From Gymnogyps californianus (Eukaryota > Chordata > Aves > Accipitriformes > Cathartidae), in the NCBI RefSeq assembly GCF_018139145.2, contig NC_059475.1, positions 8,425,937-8,489,936 of the forward strand: DNA of 64,000 bases, in the 5' to 3' direction. A program made the translations under genes and the position numbers. Below the pieces are notes generated by a model that saw nothing but the letters and a program-made list of their open reading frames with translations, did not search any database and had not been told where the DNA came from. Shown here piece by piece: positions 47,123-60,600 of the stretch. Position 1 is the stretch's first letter. The number at the start of each line of letters is the position of its first letter.

Positions 47123-50100
47123 AAACTTAGCTTCACAGAAACACGAAGGAGAATCTCTTTTAGATTTGAAAGCTAATTTTTTCCCCAAATAAGACTTACC
47201 ATATATTATTCTGAAACATGTAATTATATACAAAAAGTCTTAAAGTAAGAACTATATTTATTCATGACTCATTAGTCTAAAAATTTTTTGACTAATTTTT
47301 AAAGTTGGTGCAGGTAGAATTGTAACTGCATTGTTAGAATATCCTGTCAGTATACAAAAAAATTCTGTCATGAGATTAGTCTAGGCAAGCTTAATATTAT
47401 ACAGGATTGAAGCTGTCAGTGATAAACCTCCTAGGAAGATCTTTCTGCGTTGTACTCCAAGTGTTATAAAAAGGTTAAATTCTTCCCCCTTCCTTCAACA
47501 TTCTCTAAGGCAAGAATAAATTGCATTACTTTTAGCTTAGCTCCCCTTGCAAATTAAATGCTCATCTTCATTATTTGACACATTATCTTGGTTAATTTAA
47601 CCAAATAATAGTAGATTCAGGGTATTAAAATATTTATTTTAACTGTTGTGTTCTGAAGATGTGGTAGTGGCACAGGTTACTTGATAAGACTGTAAAATAT
47701 TGTTTGAAATATAAGTGCACAATTTTTTTAAACTTAATTCATAATAAAAAGCATCATGATTTTCAGCTGAACTTAATTCTATAATATATTCTTTTGACAT
47801 GTTTTATTTACATGAGAATTAGAGAGTTGAGGCACATGGTAGTCTCATGCAAGATCCTAGCTACTAGAGGAACTTGAAACTTTCTGGGTTTTGTTCATAT
47901 AGCAAGAATGTTTTGGATTTTAACTAGTACTTTAATTTCAAAAGATCTTACTTTAATGGATTTATAAGAAGTGGTAAAACAAGCATTCTGACTCTGCATG
48001 AAATGAATTTTGAACACTGTCAAAACAGTTTGTTCAATATGAATGTGAGACCACTTGTTTGTTGTTTCATCTTAAACTGCTCCACAAGATTAGCTTTCTA
48101 GAAGAATCTCCCCTTTCAAAACAAACAAATAGTATAGCTGTTGATTAAGCACACTCCTTTCCCCCCTCCCCTCTCCGATGTACTTCAACCTGTTGTATGT
48201 CTGTTTTGCCAGCCTCAGGAAGAGTTTCCAGGAGGAGGTTATTTTGGTTTTTAAATATAAGCCTTGTTTATATAACACATTCTGCATAGTGAGTTACAGC
48301 ACACTCAAATAGGTCTGTCCTGGGTACCCTATAAGAACCTATTTGTACATACCTTTAAGATGCTCTAGTTTTGACAAGGTCATTGATGACTAAATGTTTT
48401 AAAGATTATTAGTAGGAGGGTTTTTGTTGGTAGCTGAGGTCAATTATTAAAAGTTAAAGTTGTCTGGTTAAAAGCAGGTCTATACTTGTACATTCTAAGC
48501 CTTGAAGCAGTTTCAGGTACTTTAATTAGCTACTATTATTTTTGTTAGACATGCAATTTAACCTGACTGGTAAGAGCTCTCTTCACTTGTCAATATAATT
48601 GAATTTATCATCTTTTTAAAGTTGAAAAAGATAATCTCCAGAGAGGTACAAAACAGTGATTTGCTAAATATAATTATACAAAATACAAGTTACCAGAATT
48701 CACCTTCCTGAAGTATGGCCAAATGCCAAATATTGTAACTTATATGTTTGACAACTCCGTTTTGGCATGTGCTAATTAAATGTAAGTGACACAAAGTATA
48801 TCCCCTCAAGCTTAGTAAATGTGGACGTTAGTAAAGTATCTTTTAAATGGAATTTCAGATTATTAAAATAATCGCATCTTATAACCTGCAGCAATTCAGA
48901 GAGATGTTTCATAGCTACAGAAAGACACACCTTAGGTCACAGTACCATACTGTAGAACTATCTGGTGAAAAAATGATCAATACTGATAGGCTATGACGGG
49001 CTTTTGGCAGCTTTAGGGCAACCTGTCTAGACTTTGTACAGAGGAAAAAAAATAAGCTATCTGTACATTACATTGTTGCAGTTTTGGTTTTTCCTCTTAC
49101 AGCTCTCATCATTTTAAGCAATTATACTACAAATTATCTCTGGAGTTTTTCAAAGACCTTCATGCCGTTTAATATACTGATGTTTAAAAGGCAGCTATTA
49201 TAAATATGATCTATACATATTTGTTACCTTAGGGTGGATTTTGTTCCTGACTTTTTGTTCCTCTTCAAGTTATAGTGCTTATTCTCCATCACTCTCTTGG
49301 AACATGAATACCTCTGTGCAGACAGAGTGGTTATGGCTAGAGATTTTTTCTTAAGGCCACATGTTTACATATCAATTTCTATAATTAGATGAGGTTTTTG
49401 TCCTTAATTTTTATATAAATTATGTATTTACAGTGCCTCACTCATATCTGCTCTCTATTTTGTGCCCTAGCTAAACTGCAGTGCCTTAAAATTTTGTATC
49501 TAATTCCATGACCCACTGATTTTTCTGAGTAGTAGCTGCAGACAGTCCATGCACAAAGGTGTTGAGAATGTCTCTTATGTGTTCAGTAGCCTATACAGTG
49601 TAGGGGTGAAAAGAGCCATAAATAGGAATTGGTCTTTATCCTTAGTTTTCAACATGGTTATATGTTGGAATTCATTGCACTGATACTGACAATACTGCTT
49701 TTTCTTCATGCCTATTTTAGCCATGAAAGCATGCTGTTGTGGAAAGAGACCAATGGATAATGATCACAATAAACTATTTTATTTATGTCCTTATCTGTAG
49801 GATCAGAAGAGGTTTTGTCCTGGAGACAATATGCATAACTTCTAGGTAAATAATCTCTTTTCCTTGTATAGTTTTACGCTTCACTAGTTACTCACCTGCT
49901 ACTTAGCTGCAGAACACTCTTTGTTCAAAAAGAATCAGAGAAGGCTGTGGACTGTTGTGTGACTTGCAGTAACTGGACCCAGAAAAGAGTCTGCAGCTGC
50001 AAGAGTCTTATTTGTTTATGTGCCTTATTAGCTAGAAGTAAAGTTCACAATGAAGGCTGCTGACGGGACAGCTCTTTAGTATGGAGGCTAAGAATAAACA

Positions 50101-53100
50101 TTTGGGCCAGGCTTGCCTTAAGTATTTGGCTGACTAAAACGCACTTAAGTGTTAGTTCCTACACATACAGCATGGAGGTAGTTCTTTTGGATGCAGGTGT
50201 GGTTTGGAAAAATAAAGGTAACAGTTAAGAATTTATCCTAGCCATCAAAATAGTAAGTCCAAGCGTTATCAGAAAACAAATATACTTCCAAGTATTTAAT
50301 TCAATTTATCTATGAAAGTAATCAGTGAGCTACTGAAGTACCTGTGCTAAATGATTTGTTTGTTTATTTACAAGAAGAAAGCTGTACTCCTATGGTTTTG
50401 AATAGTAACGTAACTATTGAAGCCAGGATACAATGAATGCTATCAGAAAAGCCCCATATGGGTGCACTTTAGATCTTTTGAATACCACAAAAGTTTAGTG
50501 ACCTAGAAATGAATCAATAAAAAGCCATCCTCTATCTGACAAATTGAAGAACTGAGGGATTCTTACAGATGCATTGACTTTAACAATTCAACATACACTG
50601 TTTGTAAAGGCTTTCTGAGACACATTTAATCCTTAGAGTACTGTAGCAGACTATGAGGTGTTTTATATTTAGATCACTCTCCAATAGTTCATTTCCTATT
50701 TTTACTGTAAGTTTACTGTTATGAAAATCAATGTAAGAAGAGTAAAGGAAAGGCTAATGCCAAAATGATGTGTCCTTACACTGAATGTAAATGTTTTTAA
50801 TTTGCTAAATTGAAAAATCCTTATTGTTTTGCAAAATATGTTTTGGAAGGGTAAGGCAGTGTAAGAACCTCTGTAGTCCTGTTATATTACGAGTAAGTCT
50901 CTCACTCAACAAGATGAATTATAATTTTGGATAGGTCAGTGAAGGAGTTTATATCCCTGTTCCCCGTTGCTTCACTTCTATAGTTTGTTTTAACATTTCA
51001 GCATTTCAAATAAAATTTGAGTAAAAATTCTTCTTAACTATTACAGCCTTATTTCCTCTTAGTTTAGTTAAATAATCATCAACACACAGTATGATTTATA
51101 TTTATCCATGGTTTATGGAGCTTCCGTGTTATGTTTGGCACAAAATTGAGCATGTTGTTTACTTTCTAAGGAATAATTAATACCAAAAATGATGATCCAA
51201 AAAGACTCTCTGTGTAGTTGCACACACATAGACAAACCATAAAATACTTGGACTAAATGAGATACTGGCTTATACTCCATTAAATGTCAGTTAAGTCCTG
51301 TCCATATGCGATACAACTCAGTGTTTCTGTGCCTCAAATGGTGAAGAAGGTGAACTTTAACCTGTAGATAAGAAATCAAGATTTTGGATTCATCAGGGAT
51401 GATGTAAATGTTACAGCTGAGGATCCTTCCAGAGCACCTGACTAGTGTTCCTTTTCCTCTTTTGTTCAAAGGGAGGGAGGTCTAACAAAATTGTCTCCCT
51501 CCACTGACATCTGCTCCAGTGATGTGATTATATGGGAGGCTTGGTGGCTTATTTCAGGTAGCTCAGACAGTTAAAAAAAAAAAAAAGTAGATATCATGCT
51601 GTCACTTCGATTTCTAGAGGGCTTGGTTCTTAAATTGAGAGCTTCATAGATGGAGATTACCACATGGAAGTCAATATACTGTGAATAATATATTATCAAT
51701 TATATTGCAGTAAACAACGAAAGCATAAATAACTAGAGAGCGCCAGCTCTTTAGGGGGCAGGAGCTGTATGTGTTCCTGGACTCCAGTTATAAGGGAGAA
51801 TTACCCTGCCTATGGGTTTTATTTTCCTCTTGTTGAAGCAGTTTAAGATCTAAGCAGGCTCCAAAGACTATATTTACAAAATAAGACTGTAATACTTCTT
51901 CAAAACTTCAGATAGCATTAGTTCCACTTCTTCCTTGTGCAACTGTAGTGCTTCAGTTTTATCTGAATTGAGTCTTGTCTCCATCCTAGTCTCATACATG
52001 GATCTACATCCTCAGTCACAGCACAATTGTATGGAGCTGGGTTACTAGGAAAACAGTTCTTCAGTAACACTATTAATGGCTTTTTAAGCATGCGAGAGTA
52101 AACTATATAAAATATTTAATTAAGAGCTCCAAACTTTCAAGGAAATTTCAGTTTGTAATTCTGTAATGCTTTTGGAAATCAGTCCTGCTGAAATTTTAAT
52201 AAGGAACCCAGTGCTGTCAACAGTTAAGCTTTTGTCAGTACTGTACTTTTCATGATGCTGATCTGTCCATATTTTTCACTAGACTGTTATTTTTAAAAAA
52301 GATAAATGTGTTATTGGAAGTACATTAGAAGGCTAATATGGCCTACTAAGCAGGTTAACAGTATCAAAGGTAAATTATATTAATATAATCTGAGTTCTTA
52401 AAACCATCAGACTCTACAATAAACTGGATATATCAATGGCTAGTACTAGTAGCGATAGTGTTGTAATTATTGTATTCCCTTTGGCTTATTTGGATGTCCA
52501 GTTTTATGTACTTTCCTGTCTTAGTGACTGTGTTATGAAGCATTTTCTCTATCTTGAAATGTTGCTTTAGAGTCACTTCTAGTTCATTTCTTGGGTTTAA
52601 TGAAAGGGAAACTGTTAAATAAGTATTTCTCCTTAACAACAAAGTAGGTAATCTTGACGCTATATCTTCAGGGATTATTCTGAAGAAGAAAGAAGAAAGA
52701 AATGAAAGAAATAAATTTTCCAAATTTTAAGTGTATACCTTTTACCTTAAAAAAAAAAAAAGTATCCCAAATACTAAATTTAAAAGTGAAATAAAAAAAG
52801 CAGGAAATAAATTCTGTTTTGCTCAATATCTCATGGAGGATGGGAATATCTCTAGGAGAACTGTTCCTTCTCCAGTGAATTTGAAAACTTGTGGTTTGAA
52901 TTTCTTTCTGTTGTTAATCTAAGCACTGAAAGTGTCAGTACTTGTGCATGGTATTAGGAGTGTACTAGGTCAACACTATTTTTCTGTGATTTGTTTCGTA
53001 AGTTTCCCCATTGCTATTAATGTTCTTTCTCCTTTTTGGATATGCATCTCCTTTCTTTTGTCCCACTCCACTTCATTGGTTCTTTTTGACTCTTGAGCTC

Positions 53101-54481
53101 CAAAACATACTACTCTGGTACATATCAAAGTTATATTCTTTTTGTTTTCCTTCTTTAGTATTTTTTACAAGTTAGATATGAATTACAACTTTCTTATTTT
53201 CAGCCTTTGTTAATGGCTTTGTGGTTTTGCTTTTAATATTTTCATATGTGATTTACAATAGGGAGGAAATTGTTTCCAAGTCACACAAAGAATGGATTAA
53301 GAGTCTTGTGGGTTCTGTATAAAGAAAATCTCTCTCTCTGTATTTTTCTGCCACAACATCCCTGTGTATTATCTTCCAGCAGCCAGATTAACAGACGAAA
53401 AAGTGAAACCTTACATTGTTGCATTTACTTTTCTCCCAAACAAAATATTTCAGATATCTTTCTAAATAAAAGTCAGTAATATGTTGTTCCAAAGGGCATG
53501 ATCTAAAATTTTACTGGACAATTAATCAGGTAGTTATACTGTTAGGAATTTTTTTGCCTAGCATTAACGTTGCTATTGTTTATATTTCCTAAAAATAAAG
53601 AAAATCAGTGATGGTTCAAATTTCAATTATTTACTCATTCACTTCCCCCATAGTTTTGAGTATGATAAGTTTTAATTGTCTGAAGCTCATTAAGACTTTC
53701 TAATTCTGGTAATTTCTGATACTTAACTTGCAACAGAGAAGCTGAAGGAAATATTAACCTTTCTGAAGTCAGTGGGAGTTTTATTTTTATTTCAGTAGGC
53801 TAGTATTCACAATGTCTGTTAACAAGTATTGTCTCACTTCTTAAACTATAAGTTCATATGTCTTTTGAATGTGTTGGTGATTTTGCACTGGTTAGCTTTC
53901 AAAAACGGTGTTGCAAATTGTCTATTTTTTCAATATATCCATTTGTTTTGCCTACTTTTGTAGTTCTCAGTTTTCAAAGAAATGCAGATGTAAGAATGTC
54001 TCTATAAGAAATGATACCTTTATATAGCTTTAGCATGACAAATAGGATTAAATTTTGAAAAGCATCAATTAATAGATATTTTAAGCAAGTTGATTAATAT
54101 TTTAAGCATTAAGAATATAAATATTAACACAGTTCTCCTAAATGAACAAAACCCTTTCCCATTAAACCATGATTTTGGTGGTCTTAGTTGATACTTATGG
54201 GAAACCTTGTTAGGAAGACAGCACTATTGCTGTATCCCATCCATATCTTAGCATCAAATACATGATTAGAGAACTATTTCTCTGGCTTGAAAAATTAGGA
54301 GTACAATATTATCCAGCATTATTTTTAAAGCTTTGGAATCATATTTTACCTATTAGCTCTGTTGTACATTATATACTCTAGGAAGTAGACCAAAAGAGGG
54401 CTTTGATAGTGGTGTGAAAATACAAGTGGGTGATTTATCTAACAAAAAAGAAAAAAATTCCAACCATTCTTGTTTTCACAG

Positions 54482-54603
54482 AGGAAGATAAATACGGTCT
54501 TTACTCCAATTTGTTGTTCAAGTATTTTCTGGCAGAGGGAGTTGTCTGTGGACATGACTTGTTTGTTGCTTCTGCTAAAGAGCATCCTGACAGCATTTTA
54601 AAG
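54482..54603 (+). CDS. ELP4: ELP4 exon 3 (residues 70-110)
   Basis: After an acceptor ending TTTTCACAG, this 122-nt exon completes codon 70 (Glu) and reads [20 protein letters not shown], then [21 protein letters not shown], ending on a codon boundary before the donor GTAAAG. It corresponds to human [25 protein letters not shown] and what follows, with several substitutions. In the RecA-like fold this covers the helix after the P-loop-like turn and the next strand. The following exon should start with an ELP-like sequence; none was found before 64000, so the gene is partial in this window. Confidence 0.97.
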
Positions 54604-57600
54604 GTAAAGAAGACTCATAGCTTTTGACAAGTAAAGCTGTAATCCTTGATGAATTTAAATACATTTTAAAGTGTATGTATTGTGTAGTAAGAAATTAATT
54701 AATCTTGGTGATTCATAAGAATGTGTTGGGAAGTGCAGGAGTATTTACACTAGCCAGATTTGGGAATTAAATTTAGCTCACTAGCCTCCGTCTATGGACA
54801 ATGGAGTAAGATCCTCCCAAGGCCTAATCAGGCTAGGAGCCTGCTTATCCTTTATTTTGATTATGGACAAAAACCAGGCAGACTAGCTGGCTTAGTTGAA
54901 TGGTTTGAGTAAACCCAACTGTTTACAGTTTCCATCTGCCTATCAGGAAGAGTAGTTAAGCTGCTTCCAGTATATTGTGGTGGAAACAGTGTACAATTTG
55001 TGTAGATATTTACTGTAGTTTCCTATAGAAAAGAAAAATATCATTTAACATCTTTACAACTTCCTTTACACGTACGTTTCATTCTGACTGTCTGTTTTCT
55101 ACTAGGAAACGTGGTCAGCTCTGGATCAGGTCATATAGAAAGGTTCCTTTCAGACTTCAGTGAGCTCCTAATCAAACACTGATAGTTTCCATTATAAGGA
55201 AATTATGTAAGGGAAAAAGCCTGATCAACACTGCAAAAAATGCTGAAGTGTGAGGATAATCTTACAAAATTTCATTAAATATTTTATGTCTTTCTAAGGC
55301 TGCATTCTTCTAATATCAAAAGTAACATATAATTTACTGATTACTTCTGCATCAAGTGGAGTCTGGCTATTTCCTTAAGAGTCTTCAGAGACTATTTCTG
55401 GACAAAATGATTACTTTTCTTTTTTCCTACCTAGTGATGGTAGATTCTATGCCTTATCTATTCAATATGATCTTCAGTATTCAGGAAAAAGTATATTCTG
55501 AATGAAATTATATGATTGTGTTTATGAAAAATCTAATAATTTTTTTGTGATCTTGAACCTAAAGAGAGTTCACTTAGGGGTGAAATTTTTATAATTTGTT
55601 CTTGTGGTTTAGAATATAGCCTAAACAAATAGGTTAGAGTTTGATTGTGAAGTATGAATTACATAAAAACGTGCTATATTCTTTAATATTTGTTTTTAAA
55701 TAACTGATAATCAAGTCATTGACTTTCTGACCATACAATACATGATCATTGCGGTTGTTTTTCTCATCAAAATTAAATTATTCAAATGAATATTTTTATT
55801 GCATTGCATTAAAATTTCTTAAAATGGAGTAGCTAACATACATTTTATTCTTCTTTCATTCACCTTTGAATCGATTGTTCAAAGCATGTCATATTTTTCC
55901 TAGCTCCTGTTCTTTATGCTTTTGCAAGTTAATCAACAGACGTTGTTACATACATCTGTCCTTCTCGTACGACTTTGAGTTTGTGGTCAGTTAGTTCGAT
56001 GTGACTTATTGAGCTCTGTTGTCTGATTTGGAATAAGTTTTCCTTCTTACTTTTCAGGGGTAGACACTAGGTAATAATACTGCATTCCTCGGTTGTAACT
56101 CCATAGTGGTGTTACTATAAGAGATTATAAATGGATGGACAATATTACTACGGGAAAGTTGAGGAAAACATAATTTTGTCTTGTTTTCTTGCTCTGTTTG
56201 TGCGTTTATATATCCACCAGTACTCTTGTCTATGCTTTTCTACTCTTACCTTGACTATTCAACACTTCTTTTGCCTAACAGACAAGGCACAGTAGAGGTG
56301 ATTTCTCTGATTTGTATTGCCGTCTTGAAATTGCTTCAGTGAAGTAACCCTGTAATATGCTAGGCATCAATCTAGAAAATTACATATTTTCACACTTGGA
56401 AAGCCTAGGCACTTCTTGAAATACCGATGTGTGTTACCTAAAAAACATTATTGCCTCACCTGGAAAAAGTCGATCTAAGACTGGCATTGGCCACAGTTAG
56501 GTCTCCAAATCACAGAAGTAAAGGAGTGTTCCCTATGACTGCCTCACTTGACTTTTAAAAGAGAGGACCTTCAAGTGCTTCAAGAAGTCCTCTCCTGTCA
56601 TAAAAATGAGCTGTTTGGGATTTGCATGTCTCCACCAAGTCAGGATTTTAATATAACATATCTGACCATTGAATAAGATGGCATTTTATTTAATGAGATT
56701 AGTAATGAATTTATTTTCAGTATCTGGTTGGACTGTATTCTTTACTGGAAAGGCAACATAGATATGGTACGTATCAACCTGAATTATACATCTTGTGCTT
56801 AGTTTTTATTTTATAAAATTCAAGTATGAATTCAATATATTCTATAGCTAGTATTCTAATTAACTGGTGTTTTACATAAAGGCAGTTCATTAACTGCCTT
56901 ATATCCATATTGTGTGGTCAGTCTATTTATACATTCAGTTCTCTACTGAGATGCCGTAATTGCCCTATTCTAATTTTATGATGTGATTAGAAGTTTCTTG
57001 AACCTATAACCAAGACAAATATTGCTGGTAGTAGGAAGGGGAAAAGACATTCTTATAGACCATAATTATCTTGAAATTGTGTATAACTAAGAGACAAGCA
57101 GAGGATAAAAAGCCCTGATCAGCTGCCTAAGATATATTATATTACCACCCACCAATTTATCCATCATCCTTTGAAAACATATTCATGCCTTTTGTAGTCA
57201 AAGCTCCTTCAGGAAATTGGCATTAAGACATAATGCTGAAAAATTATACACCTCTGGCAAAACCTACAGAACTATATACATGCTGGTTTTTAGAAAGTAT
57301 TTTAAACATTTGAGAGCATTTCTATTCAATCTATATTCTTCAACAAAAGGCAACTTTTTACTATAAGGGCATAAATACTGGGAATAGTATGTAATATAAG
57401 AAATAGTATGGTATACTTCTGTGATCGATCATAAAATAAAACTGATTGCATTGGTAAATGGAAAACTAATTCAATAATGAAATGACTGAAGGAAACATTA
57501 TATCTTAACATTCCATTTTCAGTACCATACCTTATTAAGTTTAGACTACAAGTTATAAAAGGCTGTTATGTGCTTAAGCTTAAAAACAAAGAGAAACGAA

Positions 57601-60600
57601 TAAAGTAGATAGGTTTTTTTCTTATATCTATTTCCTTAACTTCACTGTGTTTAGTGGCTATATTTTTTTTATGATTCATCACTCTAAAGTTAATGCCAGC
57701 TATTTTGAAGTTGCATATAGTGTATGTGTTTGAGAATGGAACATACAAATTTGAGTATATCGTTATATTTATTACAGAGGAAATCTTTAACTTATACTGT
57801 TATGCTTTTTGCAAGAAACAGCAAGCAAGGGGGTTGAATATTTCCTTGAACACCACTGTAGCCAAAATTAGAACAGGCTTGCATCCATTCCAAGTTATGC
57901 TGGGTACCAAACTGACTTCTGGAAGCCACAAAAATACAGTAACTATGTAACAGCTTAGTTCTTTACGCCCATTCTCCTTGTTAGTGCCAAGATATAGTTC
58001 CAGTCTTAAAAAAAAAAATCTGTATCTGTGGTGGCTGCATTTCTATGTTTCTCACCTTTCCTACTTCAGATTTGGCACTAAAATTCTAGAACTGCCTATA
58101 TAAGAATTTCTTTGCCTTTTTTCATAATTATTTTATCCAGACCTTGGGGGAGAACTGATTCTCACCAGTTTTAATGAGAAAAAATTGGATTGTATTTGCA
58201 AGTTATGAGCTCATCTTGACAATAAAGAGTTCTGTCTGTTAAGTTGCTTTTACCGTGGAGCCTGTGCAAAGTTTGCCTCGAGAGGAAGACTTACTGGTCA
58301 TTATACATGCTGGGAAACAGAAAACAGCATCCCCTGAAGCCCAACAATTTCCCTGTGGGACCCTGACCAGTGTTACCTCAATGACCATTCCATTGGGAAC
58401 ATGGAGGCCTGAGGTGGAAGAGTGGGAGGTCCAGAACTGCTTTCTAGAGCTGCATCTGTTCATCTCGTGGAAAAGTTGAACGCTTTGTGTGATTAGTGCA
58501 TTTTTATGGAATTTCTGTTTTCAAGCTGGAATTTTATTACAGGATACTTCTGGACTCTGTTGAGATTGCCTTTTGGAGGTTCTCTTACAAGAAGAGAGGA
58601 TAAAGAGCACATCCTTCAAGAAAAAAACCATACTTTGACATAATCTATGAGCCTGCTGCTTATGGTAGGGATGCTTTTCCTACCTCTGCTATAGAGGATA
58701 GCCTTCTTAGAAGGAAATGCATTCCCCAAAATTCTACCGCCAATCAAGTCCTTTGAGGCTTACCATACTAAGGCATGAAGTGGTATTTACCTTGTACATC
58801 TGGTGGTGTACTTCCAAGTTTGAAAATGAACAATGTGTAAACAGTTTGCTCTCTGGAGAACTACACAGAAGATTCTCTCGAGTAGTAAAGCCCTTAGTGT
58901 GCCCATGTATCAGATACACAGCTTCACTGTCTTTACCGGACATAACCTGAAGTTAAGTCAGTCAGGAGAAACCATGCTAGTGGTGTAGGGTACCGCAGTG
59001 AAAGGGAAAAATGCAGCGTCATTTGGTGAGGAAGCTGGGAGGTACATGTAGAGAATTGTAATGGTTTATGACAAAAACAATAGGGACAAGATGAAAAAAA
59101 CCTCCAGGAACAAGTTTTTTAAAAATTCCTACCGAGCTGAAAAGACCTCTAAAATAAAAGTGAAAATATATTTTAAATATGACATTTTGCTTAAGTATGT
59201 CATTTGGAAAAGACTGAAGAAATTCCACCTCCAACAAACTGGTTATACTGAGCAGACCTGAAGAACAGAAAGTACACGCTTACTCTTTTCCCACTGAAAA
59301 GATGAATGCAGAAAGAATCTAGCAAAATGTACTTTTGTTATTTCCAGGGTTATTTAAAAAAACAAAAATAAACAGCCCACTGAGCTTCAGTGTTGTATTA
59401 CTGTGTATGCAAACAACCTCTTGAAAGAAAGCGTAGCTGTCTACATGGACTTTTTTATTCCAGCCAAGTACATTCAACCATGATGCTACATTTTTCCCTC
59501 ATAGATATGACTCTAAAACATTGTTTTGTCAAAAGGAAGAATGCAAACCTGGACAAAATGATCAGGCTGGTGACCAGGGCTTTCCAAGCTTCCATTTTCA
59601 AAGAGCCCTATTCTAACTCCCTCCTGTCTCTTCGCTATCTGGTGTTGTGAAAGAAGCTGTGTATGAATGCAAGAGGTATTTTTTCTGTTGTCTGACATTT
59701 TTAGATGCTACATAAAGAAGTTAAAAGCATAACAACTTGAAAGACAAAAATATACATTCCTATTATCCTTTTTTTCCCAATTGTATTTTCAAAATACATG
59801 AGCTTGTTACAGTGGTTCAGCTGCTGCGTGCTGTTAAATGTTATCACTTAATACACAGAAATCCAATTACAGTTACAGCACTAGTGAACTTTCCTGCCAC
59901 CTATTATCTCTCTTTCCGAAGTAAAGATAGCCTTGTGGCACAAAGACTAGGGCTGAAGCTAACCCTGGCAGCTGTCTCAGAGTTTGAAAGTTCCTTTGAA
60001 AAATCTCATTTATTATATAGCTCTTGCTCATCTGTTTACTTTTCTTGCTTGCAAGTTGGGTAAATGGAGTATCTGGTTTACATTTTTCTGTATTAAAATG
60101 CAAATATTTTAATTATATTGTATATATTGTAATATATAATTTTCTGCATTACAAAACTGTTTTATAAACTTGACAGAGAAGTTGTATGGGTGTGAAAGAG
60201 GATGCTGGAAAAAAAAATAATCGCTTCTGTTTAAAAAGAATGAAATCCTTTTAAGCAGTACCCACGCTGGGAAATCTCTAAAGTGTAAAGCTTAGTCTTT
60301 GTCAAAAGTTCAGACCAATCTAATAAAAAGATTTTCCAGAACCAGAGGAAATAAGTGTTTGGCTTAAATTTCAGGTTTCCTATCTACCAATCCTTGGCTA
60401 TTTATTAGGGTATTTTCTTTCATGATCTTAGTTATGAAATTATGTTTGTTTTTAAACACAGATCTTACTTAGCCTGTTAAATGTATCATAAAATTAGTAG
60501 CTTAAAAAAGACAAATGTTTAAGCTTCAGTGTTCACAAATAACTATTTTACAAATCTAGTTGGTAACTTTGTAGAATTGATTTGCTCAATTAGTGAACTA

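Larger units (their letters stand above)
40457..54481 (+). other. ELP4: ELP4 intron 2 (14.0 kb)
   Basis: A phase 1 intron with donor GTTAGT and an acceptor ending TTTTCACAG at 54481. It carries three solo LTRs (41552-42147, 43235-44386 and 46539-47117) and a 12-bp-arm hairpin (41205-41231). The gaps 42153-43229 and 44392-46533 contain no retroviral gag, pol or env similarity. From 47123 to 54481 I see ordinary AT-rich intron with no gene or clear repeat. Confidence 0.85.

Noticed and set aside
57693..59261. Short frames of 60-86 codons in ELP4 intron 3 as ELP4 exons
   Set aside because: None encodes ELP4 sequence and none has suitable flanking splice sites in phase 0.
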